In this document: positions 8,257-16,247 of the stretch, in pieces
Layout of the letters: the number at the start of each line of letters is the position of its first letter
Position numbering within the stretch: the stretch's first letter is position 1
Assembly: GCA_023431285.1 (NCBI GenBank)
Contig: JAEYXN010000094.1
Span: forward strand, 1-33,014
From: Bacteroidota bacterium
GTDB lineage: Bacteria > Bacteroidota > Bacteroidia > Cytophagales > Cyclobacteriaceae
Direction of reading: 5' to 3'
DNA length: 33,014 nucleotides
The notes under the pieces: model-generated
What the model was told of the DNA's origin: nothing
Database searches by the model: none
What the model saw: only the letters and a program-made list of their open reading frames with translations
Position numbers and translations under genes: made by a program

Positions 8257-8937
8257 TCAGAATTTCGTGATCATGTCTGTCTCAAAATCTCCGGTTCTTG
8301 CAATAACAAAATCCGCATTGCTTAGCATCTTCTCATCGCCCACTCCTACACACTTCATCCCTGCTCTTAATGCAGCCTCCACTCCTGCCTCGGCATCTTC
8401 GAATACAACACATTGCTGCGGATCGACACCAAGTCTGCTGGCAGCCAGGAGGAATATTTCCGGGTCCGGCTTGGAGTGAGTGATCATCGTTCCGTCCACA
8501 ACAGTATCGAACTGCGAGCGAATACCAAGCAGATCCAATACCCTCGGCGCGTTCTTGCTGCTGGAAGCGAGACCTATCCTTATACCTTTCTGGCGAAGGT
8601 TACTGATAAGATCTTTGGTGCCAGGAAATATCTCGTCGGGAGTCATCTTTTCGATGAGCTGAATGAACTCATTATTCTTTCGTGTGGCAAGGCGCTCTTT
8701 ATCATCCTCGGGTAACGAGATGCCACCAATCTCGAGGATGATCTCAAGCGAATGCATTCTGCTCACCCCTTTCAGACGTTCATTATGTTCCGGCGTCAGG
8801 TTTACGCCAAGCTCAGCGGCAAGCTCCTTCCATGCAACATAGTGATAATGCGCTGTATCAACGATGACTCCATCCAAATCGAATATGGCGGCTTTGATCA
8901 AATTCGTTGCTTGCGTTTCTATTGATTCCTTCTCCAT
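8257..8937 (-). CDS. pgmB: Beta-phosphoglucomutase (HAD superfamily)
   Basis: Converts beta-glucose 1-phosphate, the product of GH65 phosphorylases, to glucose 6-phosphate. The 226-residue protein carries all HAD motifs: IFDLDGVIVDT with nucleophile Asp20 and acid/base Asp22; GLASSSKNA (motif II serine); the KPDPEIFLLAA lysine; and FEDAEAGVEAA (motif IV acids). The cap segment VNLTPEHNERLKGVSR is characteristic of beta-phosphoglucomutases rather than generic phosphatases. It is 17 bases downstream of the PfkB gene and 56 bases upstream of the GH65 gene on the same strand, so co-expression is likely. The residues before the first beta strand are slightly long (about 15), so a later start is possible, but no better in-frame ATG was seen. 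Confidence 0.93.
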   Translation of the reverse strand: MEKESIETQATNLIKAAIFDLDGVIVDTAHYHYVAWKELAAELGVNLTPEHNERLKGVSRMHSLEIILEIGGISLPEDDKERLATRKNNEFIQLIEKMTPDEIFPGTKDLISNLRQKGIRIGLASSSKNAPRVLDLLGIRSQFDTVVDGTMITHSKPDPEIFLLAASRLGVDPQQCVVFEDAEAGVEAALRAGMKCVGVGDEKMLSNADFVIARTGDFETDMITKF

Positions 8938-8954
8938 CCTCCGGTCTCCTACAG

Positions 8955-9935
8955 TTAAAAACCGTTAAAATACGTTGACTGAATGATTTTATCCGTTTCC
9001 TCAAGGGACTTAAATACCGCAAACGTTTTCCCCTGTGTTCTCAAGGCGCCAAGCGCATTACCATATCGCGCTGCGCCCACATAGTCACCGGGACTTTGCA
9101 GTAATCCGAAACCGATACCCCCTGCGAATGAATCCCCGCACCCCGTAGTGTCAATGACATTCTCAACCTTTACTGCAGGAACCATTTCTTCTCTCAGCTT
9201 ACCGCGAACCTTCCAATAGACGAGACAACCTCTGCTGTCAACAGTAATGTATACCGCACGGACACCCATGTTCAGGCAGTGCATTGCAAAGCCACGCATC
9301 TCTTCGCGATCAACGTCACCGGTATCCGCGAAATCATGCGATTCATATTCTTTCTTAAACCACGATGCGTGCGCTTCCTCGAGGTTCATCTTTAGAACAT
9401 CAATATATGGCAACCATTGATCACGATCGATCCAGAATTTACGCTGTCGTTCTCCGGTGATCAGACAGGCCGTCGTAGGTCCGTGCGCATCAAATATGAC
9501 AACACCTTTACTCTTACGCTTCAGATATTTAAGCGCTTCAATGGAGATCTCGTAATCACTGATGGGAATGAAAACAAAAACTTCACAATCCAGAAGATGA
9601 TGAAAGTCTGACGGGACAATGGGGTCCATGAATCCAGTCTGCCTTTCAAGACGGTTGTTCATATCGATGAACCGGAGGCTAATGATGTCACCCTGGTCAT
9701 TCTTTGAAGTGATGTGATCGAGATTGACACCGCGAGCCCCCTTGAATACTTCTTTCACATTGTCCTCATCGACTTCTCTGACGTGGCTTACAGGAACAAC
9801 TTCAATCTGATCCCCTGCCATCGCTGACAGCGCCATCACAGGATGTGTTACACAGCCCCACTTCTGGATAAGGTCTCCCTGGTGCGTTACAATATGATCC
9901 CGGGGAATTGGACCAACGATCGCGATTCGCTTCAT
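8955..9935 (-). CDS. PfkB-family carbohydrate kinase, substrate unknown
   Basis: A 326-residue ribokinase-fold kinase. It opens with MKRIAIVGPIPRDHIV and has the family C-terminal signature DTTGCGDSFAGGIGFG, where the Asp of GCGD is the catalytic base. The usual GAGD alanine is cysteine here. The N-terminal half has an IFDAHGPTT strand-loop and a KMNLEEAHASWF segment, the usual place of the N-x-x-E magnesium motif. It sits between the ROK kinase and beta-phosphoglucomutase genes with short gaps (23 and 17 bases), implying one transcript. Neither glycerol nor maltose use needs a second sugar kinase, so its substrate may reveal the true substrate of the operon. Fructose, a 1-phosphosugar or a nucleoside are all possible, and I cannot choose. 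Confidence 0.85.
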   Translation of the reverse strand: MKRIAIVGPIPRDHIVTHQGDLIQKWGCVTHPVMALSAMAGDQIEVVPVSHVREVDEDNVKEVFKGARGVNLDHITSKNDQGDIISLRFIDMNNRLERQTGFMDPIVPSDFHHLLDCEVFVFIPISDYEISIEALKYLKRKSKGVVIFDAHGPTTACLITGERQRKFWIDRDQWLPYIDVLKMNLEEAHASWFKKEYESHDFADTGDVDREEMRGFAMHCLNMGVRAVYITVDSRGCLVYWKVRGKLREEMVPAVKVENVIDTTGCGDSFAGGIGFGLLQSPGDYVGAARYGNALGALRTQGKTFAVFKSLEETDKIIQSTYFNGF

Positions 9936-9958
9936 AACTCAAAGTTTAGCGTCTGATA

Positions 9959-10912
9959 TCATTTCGAGTAATCGTTGTCAACTACCAGATATGCCGCGCC
10001 GAAGACACCGGCGCTATCGCCGAGCATGGGCTGCACAATGGGAGTATCCAGACGCGTGTTAAAGACATACTTCTTCACTGAATCCAGGCCGCGGTCATAG
10101 AGCATGTCAATGTTTCCAACGCCACCGCCAATGACGATGACATCTGGATCTATGATGTTGATCAATACGCTAATGGCTTTTCCAAAAAACTCAATCAACC
10201 GGATCATCGTCTTTTGGGCAGTCGGGTCTACTTTAGATTCCGCGAGTGCAACAATATCTTTCAAAGGCTTTCTGTTGCCTGTCTCACGAAAGTAATATTC
10301 CTCGAGGGCCGGTCCTGAAATAACCATCTCCACGCAACCGGATTTACCACAGTAGCAAGGACCACCCGATGCATCGAGGAAATTATGTCCCCACTCGCCG
10401 GCGATCCCCTGCAGACCAATAATAGGACGGCCATCGATGACGAGGCCACCGCCTACACCGGTACCCATGATCACACCGAAGACAACACGTGCGTCAGGGA
10501 AGTGTTCTTTCACTACGCCGTGCCTTGTTTCCGCCAATGCAAAACAATCAGCGTCGTTGGCAATCTCGATAGAGGTTTCAAGAACACGCTCAAGATCGGC
10601 TTTCATCGGTTTGCCATTCATGGACACCGTGTTACATCCCTTCATCACATTAGTCTTGGGATCAAGGGTGCCAGGTGTTCCAATTCCCACCCTGCGCGGC
10701 TTGTAGCCAATATGACCAACCATCAGGTCAAATAGCTTTTTCACCTGTTCGAGAATGTGGTCATAGCCTTGATCTGCTTCAGTGGGAATTCTTGTGCGGA
10801 AGAGAACTTCAGGCTCCACTTTCGATTTGAGAATCACCCCTTCGATCTTCGTACCCCCCATATCAAGCCCCCAGAGATTCAAATCAGGATGGACGTCCGA
10901 TTTTGCTGTCAT
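9959..10912 (-). CDS. ROK-family sugar kinase, probable glucokinase
   Basis: A 317-residue cytoplasmic kinase. The N-terminal ATP loop is LWGLDMGGTKIEGVIL, followed by IGTPGTL, GTGVGGGLVIDG and GEWGHNF. The ROK zinc cluster is intact (CYCGKSGCVEMVISGPALEE), and the C-terminal domain has VIVIGGGVGN. There is no N-terminal helix-turn-helix, so it is an enzyme and not a ROK repressor. In this operon it would phosphorylate the glucose released by maltose phosphorolysis to glucose 6-phosphate. Fructokinase or N-acetylhexosamine kinase activity cannot be excluded from sequence. It lies 33 bases downstream of the glpD stop and 23 bases upstream of the PfkB gene, all on the minus strand. Confidence 0.88.
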   Translation of the reverse strand: MTAKSDVHPDLNLWGLDMGGTKIEGVILKSKVEPEVLFRTRIPTEADQGYDHILEQVKKLFDLMVGHIGYKPRRVGIGTPGTLDPKTNVMKGCNTVSMNGKPMKADLERVLETSIEIANDADCFALAETRHGVVKEHFPDARVVFGVIMGTGVGGGLVIDGRPIIGLQGIAGEWGHNFLDASGGPCYCGKSGCVEMVISGPALEEYYFRETGNRKPLKDIVALAESKVDPTAQKTMIRLIEFFGKAISVLINIIDPDVIVIGGGVGNIDMLYDRGLDSVKKYVFNTRLDTPIVQPMLGDSAGVFGAAYLVVDNDYSK

Positions 10913-10945
10913 AAACTGTTAAAGTGCGTCAATTAAAGAAAACTT

Positions 10946-12619
10946 TCACGTATCGGCAAGACCGCCGGACAACGCTGACGCCTGATTAAGGCGGGCACGG
11001 CTTAGTTGAAAATCCAGGGCTGCTAACTCCTTCATTGTGCGGGTATTGTCCCAGTTGTAAAACTCCTTCATAAACTCCGCCACCCATACTTTATGCTTGT
11101 CTACTTGTGCAATATCAAAATACAGCATGCCGGTCCGGCGGATAAAGAAGTCATTCAGTGTTGCCGTCATTTCATGATAAAGGCAAAACTCAAGAACAGC
11201 TTTCACAATACCCGTTTGAGGATCCGCGGACTTCTCAGCTACGTAGTTGTTAAGAATGGAGTTCGACTGAGAGCCGAAGTTCTCCACTATGGTGCGCGCA
11301 GAATGCTCGCTGATACCTTCAGCAGAAAGATTCGCTACAATCGTGTTCTCGTAATTCCTCCGTTCCTTTTCATTTCTGAAGTGTGATCCGGCGAGCTTAA
11401 TGTCTTTTGTCATACAAGCTTTGAGATTTCTCTCTGCGAAGAAATTTCTCACCACCATGTTAACCACACGCTCCGCCATTTTCCGGTAGCCGGTTAGTTT
11501 CCCTCCCGCAATAGAGATGAGCCCGGTGTCTGACTCAAAGATTTCATCTTTACGCGACAGCTCCGATGCAGACTTCCCGTCCTCATGTATGAGGGGCCGC
11601 AGCCCTGCCCAGCTTGATTCAATATCAGAGAGAGTAATATTGGCTGTAGGGAATGTTGAATTCAATGCGCGCACCAGATACTCAGCGTCGTCCAGATCAG
11701 TAAATACTTCTTCTTTGTTCCTAGCGTATGTCGTGTCCGTTGTTCCGACATAGGTTGTTCTCCCACGTGGAATCGCAAAGATCATTCTCCCATCTTCTTC
11801 CACATCAAAATAGATGGCCTGGTTAATAGGAAGTCGTGCGCGCGGAAGGACGATGTGAACGCCTTTGGTAAGATGAAGCCTTTTGCCAATCAGCGAACGG
11901 TTCTCTTTTCGAAGATCATCAACCCAGGGACCTGCGGCGTTCACTACACAAGTTGCTGAAATATTGAAGCGCTCTCCTGAGAATGAATCCACCACCGTCA
12001 TGCCGCCGATCCGCTTACTCTCAATCTCAAAAGAAACTCCCTCGACATAATTGAGAATAACGGCCCCATTCGCGACAGCTGCTTTGATGATCTCGATTGT
12101 AAGCCTTGCATCATCAGTACGATATTCCGCATAGATCGCACCACCTTTGATGCCGTCCTTCCGAAGTAAAGGTTCCGCGCGAAGAGTTTGTGTCCGCGTC
12201 AGCATTCTTCGCTGATCTTCAGCCTTCACGCCGGCGAGGAGGTCGTAAACTTTTAATCCCAGGGAAGTAAGCCAATATCCCAGTCCCCTCTTTTCCTGGA
12301 GTGGCAGGAGCATTTTTTCAGGTACCACAAGATGAGGCGCCAGGCTATGCACCACCGCGCGCTCACTTCCTACTTCCTTGACGAGACCGAATTCGAGTTG
12401 CTTCAGGTAGCGTAAGCCTCCATGAATCAGTTTCGTACTGCGGCTGCTGGTGCCAAATGCAAAATCATGCTTTTCCACGAGAGCAACCTTAAGACCACGG
12501 GATGCGGCATCAAGGGCTATTCCCGCTCCCGTTATTCCTCCACCTACAACAAGAACGTCGAACGCATTGCTCTTAAGCTCTTGAATAATTTGAGGACGAT
12601 TGAGCGCACAGAAATTCAA
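10946..12619 (-). CDS. glpD: FAD-dependent glycerol-3-phosphate dehydrogenase
   Basis: Oxidises sn-glycerol 3-phosphate to dihydroxyacetone phosphate at the inner membrane, passing electrons to quinone. The dinucleotide loop VVGGGITGAGIALDAASRG is followed by VEKHDFAFGTSSRSTKLIHG and LRYLKQ, the flavin and substrate regions of the family. WAGLRPLI and ISIAGGKLTGYRKMAE mark the C-terminal part of the FAD domain, and a helical C-terminal domain completes it. The start is uncertain. No in-frame ATG precedes the FAD loop. The frame is open back to a GTG at 12707-12709, but that would add 30 Cys-rich, non-conserved-looking residues. I prefer the TTG at 12617-12619, which puts the loop about 20 residues in, as in homologues. 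It follows glpK and precedes the ROK kinase. Confidence 0.9.
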   Translation of the reverse strand: MNFCALNRPQIIQELKSNAFDVLVVGGGITGAGIALDAASRGLKVALVEKHDFAFGTSSRSTKLIHGGLRYLKQLEFGLVKEVGSERAVVHSLAPHLVVPEKMLLPLQEKRGLGYWLTSLGLKVYDLLAGVKAEDQRRMLTRTQTLRAEPLLRKDGIKGGAIYAEYRTDDARLTIEIIKAAVANGAVILNYVEGVSFEIESKRIGGMTVVDSFSGERFNISATCVVNAAGPWVDDLRKENRSLIGKRLHLTKGVHIVLPRARLPINQAIYFDVEEDGRMIFAIPRGRTTYVGTTDTTYARNKEEVFTDLDDAEYLVRALNSTFPTANITLSDIESSWAGLRPLIHEDGKSASELSRKDEIFESDTGLISIAGGKLTGYRKMAERVVNMVVRNFFAERNLKACMTKDIKLAGSHFRNEKERRNYENTIVANLSAEGISEHSARTIVENFGSQSNSILNNYVAEKSADPQTGIVKAVLEFCLYHEMTATLNDFFIRRTGMLYFDIAQVDKHKVWVAEFMKEFYNWDNTRTMKELAALDFQLSRARLNQASALSGGLADT

Positions 12620-12720
12620 GGGAGATGCACATTTATTAATTTGAATATAGCAGAAAAGAACGTCTGCCGGGACTGATGTGCGTGTGTCTTTAGTGATGAT
12701 TGAACACACGAACCGTTACC

Positions 12721-14208
12721 CTACTTATCCGCCCATCCCATGGTTCTCTGGACCGCTTTCTGCCATCCCGCATAGAGCCTGGACCTTGTCGCTTCTTCCA
12801 TCTCTGGACGAAAGCATTTTTCGACCTTTCTGTTACGGAGAATGTCTTCCTTCTTCCAAAGGCCGGATTGAATTCCGGCAAAATAGGCTGCCCCCAATGC
12901 TGTGGATTCCACCACCTCCGGACGTTCCACGTCAGTCCCGAGGATGTCAGCCTGGAATTGCATAAGGATGTTATTGGCCGAAGCGCCACCATCAACCTTA
13001 AGGCTTGCAAGGGTAATCCCTGAGTCTTCCTGCATTGCCGTGAGGATGTCCTTCGTTTGATAAGCCAGCGATTCGAGGGTTGCCTTTATGATGTGATCTT
13101 TCCCTGTATCCCTTGTCAGCCCGAAGATTGCACCCCGCGCATACATGTCCCAATAGGGAGCGCCCAGTCCGGCAAACGCAGGAACGACATAAACTTCATT
13201 AGAGCCCAATGCCTTCGCCGCGAAATACTCGGAATCCTTTGACTGATCAATGAGATGAACACTGTCGCGAAGCCATTGAATTGCTGCACCGGCAATGAAG
13301 ATACTTCCTTCAAGAGCATACTCTACACCGCCATCAATTCCCCAGGCAATTGTGGTAATGAGGCCGTTGCTGGAACGCTGGATGTTTTTGCCTGTATTCA
13401 TCAGCATAAAACATCCGGTGCCATAGGTATTCTTTGCTGTTCCAGGTTTAAAGCAAGCCTGACCAAACAGCGCAGCCTGCTGATCTCCGGCGACGCCGCG
13501 AATAGGGATAGCTATACCGTTGTGCATGTATGTTCCGAATTCCGCGGTGCATGGCTTGACCTGTGGTAACATTGAAACAGGAATATCCAGTGCCTTCAGC
13601 ATCTTATCATCCCACTTCAACTCATGGATATCAAACAACATAGTGCGCGACGCATTGGTATAATCCGTCACATGTTCTTTCCCACCAGTCATATTCCAGA
13701 TGAGCCAGGTGTCAACCGTTCCAAAAAGAAGCTCGCCTTTCCCCGCCCTATCGCGTGCACCTTCTACGCTGTCGAGAATCCATTTCAGTTTCGTAGCCGA
13801 AAAATATGAATCGATCACGAGTCCTGTCTTCTCACGGACATGGTCTTCATAACCATCGGTCTTCAACGCTTCACAAATCGATGCCGTCCTCTTATCCTGC
13901 CAGACGATGGCATTATGAACGGGCCTGCCAGTACCCTTGTCCCACACCAGCGTTGTCTCCCTTTGATTGGTGATTCCGATTGCTGCGACTTTAGATGCAT
14001 CCGTTCCGCTTTCTAACAGAACACGGTTAAGAGTGCTCATCTGACTCTTCAGGATTTCATAGGGATCGTGTTCCACTAAACCCGGCTGCGGAAATATTTG
14101 CGGGAACTCTTCCTGAGCGATCTTCACAATCGATCCGTTTGAATCAAAAAGTATCGCTCGTGAACTTGTTGTACCCTGATCGAGGGCGAGTATATAGTTG
14201 CTGTTCAT
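12721..14208 (-). CDS. glpK: Glycerol kinase
   Basis: Phosphorylates glycerol to glycerol 3-phosphate, trapping it after facilitated entry. Starting at the ATG at 14206-14208 gives MNSNYILALDQGTTSSRAIL, the normal N-terminus. The longer open frame to 14256 adds 16 residues that overlap glpF and are unlikely to be translated. Landmarks are the DQGTTSSRA ATP loop, GITNQRET, the ITNQRETTLVWD-type substrate strand, RGVAGDQQAALFGQ and the C-terminal VDGGASANN nucleotide loop. The 495-residue length is standard. It starts 4 bases after the glpF stop, so translation is probably coupled. Its product is the substrate of the next gene, glpD. Confidence 0.96.
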   Translation of the reverse strand: MNSNYILALDQGTTSSRAILFDSNGSIVKIAQEEFPQIFPQPGLVEHDPYEILKSQMSTLNRVLLESGTDASKVAAIGITNQRETTLVWDKGTGRPVHNAIVWQDKRTASICEALKTDGYEDHVREKTGLVIDSYFSATKLKWILDSVEGARDRAGKGELLFGTVDTWLIWNMTGGKEHVTDYTNASRTMLFDIHELKWDDKMLKALDIPVSMLPQVKPCTAEFGTYMHNGIAIPIRGVAGDQQAALFGQACFKPGTAKNTYGTGCFMLMNTGKNIQRSSNGLITTIAWGIDGGVEYALEGSIFIAGAAIQWLRDSVHLIDQSKDSEYFAAKALGSNEVYVVPAFAGLGAPYWDMYARGAIFGLTRDTGKDHIIKATLESLAYQTKDILTAMQEDSGITLASLKVDGGASANNILMQFQADILGTDVERPEVVESTALGAAYFAGIQSGLWKKEDILRNRKVEKCFRPEMEEATRSRLYAGWQKAVQRTMGWADK

Positions 14209-14212
14209 TCGC

Positions 14213-14917
14213 TTAAAATAAAAGATTGAAAATGAAAGCCCCGAGTGCACCGCCAATCAACGGTCCGGCTACCGGAATCCAGCTGTAACTCCAATCTGAA
14301 TGTCCCTTTCCATGAATAGGCAAAATAGCATGCGCTAAACGGGGCCCGAGGTCTCTCGCAGGATTTATAGCAAAACCAGTGGTTCCACCCAGTGACAGAC
14401 CAATCGCAGTGATCAGCGATCCCACAGCAATCGGATTAAGCCCCTCTGTAAATTTATAGGCGCCGATAAAAAGAATCGCGAATGTAAGAACCATCGTTGC
14501 GAGTATCTCACTGAATAGATTGTTCCCTGCTGAGCGGATTGCCGGCGTTGTGCAGAATACCGCCAGCTTTGCCTCAGGGCTTGCAGTGATCTTCCAGTGC
14601 GGTAGATAATGCAACCACACTAATACCGCTCCCACAAATGCTCCCGCCATTTGAGCGAGAAAGTATCCGGGAAGGAACTCTGCAGCGAAGTCGCCGGAAA
14701 TCACAAGCGCGAGCGTAACCGCCGGGTTGAGATGTGCGCCACTGATATTCCCGACAGCATATATGGCAAGCATGACCGCGAGACCCCAGGCAATAGACAC
14801 AGTGAGATAGCCCGCGTTTTCAGACTTTGTGGAGCGCAAAACAACTCCAGCTACCACTCCGTCGCCGAGTAAAATCAGCAACATGGTTCCAAGGAATTCT
14901 CCAATATAAGGCGTCAT
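14213..14917 (-). CDS. glpF: Glycerol facilitator (aquaglyceroporin)
   Basis: A 234-residue inner-membrane channel for glycerol uptake with six helices and two re-entrant loops. Both asparagine boxes are present: HLNPAVTLAL in the first half and FAINPARDLGPR in the second. The Asp directly after the second NPAR is the classic mark of the glycerol-conducting branch, as opposed to water-only aquaporins. It is the first gene of the glp run, and 91 bases separate it from the preceding TolC-like gene. That gap holds a perfect 7-bp inverted repeat that may be its operator. It overlaps nothing and is followed 4 bases later by glpK. Confidence 0.95.
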   Translation of the reverse strand: MTPYIGEFLGTMLLILLGDGVVAGVVLRSTKSENAGYLTVSIAWGLAVMLAIYAVGNISGAHLNPAVTLALVISGDFAAEFLPGYFLAQMAGAFVGAVLVWLHYLPHWKITASPEAKLAVFCTTPAIRSAGNNLFSEILATMVLTFAILFIGAYKFTEGLNPIAVGSLITAIGLSLGGTTGFAINPARDLGPRLAHAILPIHGKGHSDWSYSWIPVAGPLIGGALGAFIFNLLF

Positions 14918-14953
14918 AGAAAAAGGTTGATCGAGGGAAGATAGCCACCCCCG

Positions 14954-14972
14954 CGCAAATTTCAGATTTGCG
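14954..14972. promoter_or_regulatory. Inverted repeat upstream of glpF, possible operator
   Basis: CGCAAAT (14954-14960), a 5-base spacer, and ATTTGCG (14966-14972) form a perfect 7-bp inverted repeat 37 bases before the glpF start. There is no T-run on either side, so it is more likely a protein-binding site for the glp/GH65 operon than a terminator of the upstream four-gene operon. The regulator is not in the window. Confidence 0.4.
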
Positions 14973-15008
14973 TACGAATTATTTTCAGAGACTCCTCCCG
15001 TCCCAGGA

Positions 15009-16247
15009 TTATCTCACCTTTTGCAATGATGGGGAAAAGAAGTCAGTCAACGGATCTTTTTGAAGGTGATCGGTGAAAGCAAGATATTCCACATACGAAA
15101 GGAATAACTCCCGCCTTACTTTAAGATGCAGCTTATGAAGTTTGTTCAGGTTCTGCGTGAACTGGATCAAAACCACAGGGTCTCCGCCGCGGATTGCACT
15201 AAGGGTCGGCGCTAAGTCACTTTCTCTGAGGTCCCTGATCCTCTTCTCAAGGCTTTCAAGTCGGTCAACAAGCCCTCTCACCTTATCGGAAAGGATCTTC
15301 TTATCCGTCACCGCCTCATGTATTTCCTCCTGGAGATCATACTCAGCCTCGATCTTGTCGAGCTTGCGCCTTGCCATGTCTCCTTTGTTGGGATTGGTAA
15401 TGGGCAGTGAAAGACCAGCAGAAATACTGACAGGGTTTCGATCCTGGTTTAGACGCCGGTAATCATAACTACCCTGGATGAATCCTATATTGAAATTGTT
15501 CTTCTCCAGCTCGTAGTGACTTTGCGCCAGTTTAATCCGCTGTTCCTGATAAGCTACCCACGAAGTTTTGGCATCAATCCGTTCAAGGCTGTCCACAACC
15601 ATACGTATCCGGTGAGGCTGGATCATCCCTATCAACGTCCACCCTACCTGTTTCTGGTGTGCTGCGGGATAAGTCCGCGCCACCCTGTGAGATTGATTCT
15701 CCAATTCGAACCTGGCCTCCTCCAGATCGGCGGCGTAATCCAGGTTATCAATCTTCAGATCTACGAAGTCATCAGCATCAAAGTAACGGCTCCCACTCTG
15801 CTTTTCAAGAATTGCGAGTTGTTGTTGAAGACTTTCTGTTCCCTCGTTAAGAAGCATGGTCAGATCATTGTAATAGCCGTACTCAATGACCGTCCAGTAT
15901 CGGACCGTCAAAGCTTCTTTCAGAGCAAATTCCTTTTCATAACCAATCGTTGCATTCATCTCCCGGAAATAGCGGTTCTGACTCCGCATCTCCAACGGAT
16001 TCGAAGGACTAAGGCGAAGTCCCCATTGCTGTTGCGTACGAAGAAGCTCGCGATTTTGCGTTCTGATCTCGACCTCCCGCAACGGTGAGAGCCGGTATGG
16101 CTTTGTGTTCAGATAATTTATCTGATCCTGGAAAGTAAGCACCTCAGGATCTTCCAGAGCAGATCCAATAAACTCAGCCACCGTAACTTGTCCATAGGAT
16201 GGCGAGAACGCTATTACAAGTAAGCAGGCAATTAAGACCGTCTTCAT
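15009..16247 (-). CDS. TolC-like outer-membrane efflux protein
   Basis: A 412-residue protein with a signal peptide (MKTVLIACLLVIAFSPSYG, cleavage near residue 20). Two long helical stretches around 90-200 and 235-395 are rich in heptad-like Leu/Glu/Lys, as in the alpha-barrel of outer-membrane factors. A beta-type segment (PVSISAGLSLPITNPNKGD) looks like the second TolC beta insertion. Sequence similarity to classic TolC is weak, so this is a fold-level call. It is the last gene of a tight four-gene operon, and its start overlaps the end of the HlyD-type gene by four bases (ATGA), so the two are translationally coupled. It probably forms the outer-membrane channel for that fusion protein. 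What is moved is unknown, and no pump is encoded nearby. Confidence 0.7.
   Translation of the reverse strand: MKTVLIACLLVIAFSPSYGQVTVAEFIGSALEDPEVLTFQDQINYLNTKPYRLSPLREVEIRTQNRELLRTQQQWGLRLSPSNPLEMRSQNRYFREMNATIGYEKEFALKEALTVRYWTVIEYGYYNDLTMLLNEGTESLQQQLAILEKQSGSRYFDADDFVDLKIDNLDYAADLEEARFELENQSHRVARTYPAAHQKQVGWTLIGMIQPHRIRMVVDSLERIDAKTSWVAYQEQRIKLAQSHYELEKNNFNIGFIQGSYDYRRLNQDRNPVSISAGLSLPITNPNKGDMARRKLDKIEAEYDLQEEIHEAVTDKKILSDKVRGLVDRLESLEKRIRDLRESDLAPTLSAIRGGDPVVLIQFTQNLNKLHKLHLKVRRELFLSYVEYLAFTDHLQKDPLTDFFSPSLQKVR

Noticed and set aside
12620..12709. Extension of the glpD frame to the GTG at 12709
   Set aside because: It would add about 30 cysteine-containing, non-conserved-looking residues before the FAD loop. 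Family N-termini are shorter.
15516..16088. A 190-codon plus-strand frame across the TolC-like gene
   Set aside because: Antisense to a tightly packed operon gene, no start context, no domain and histidine/proline-rich shadow composition.
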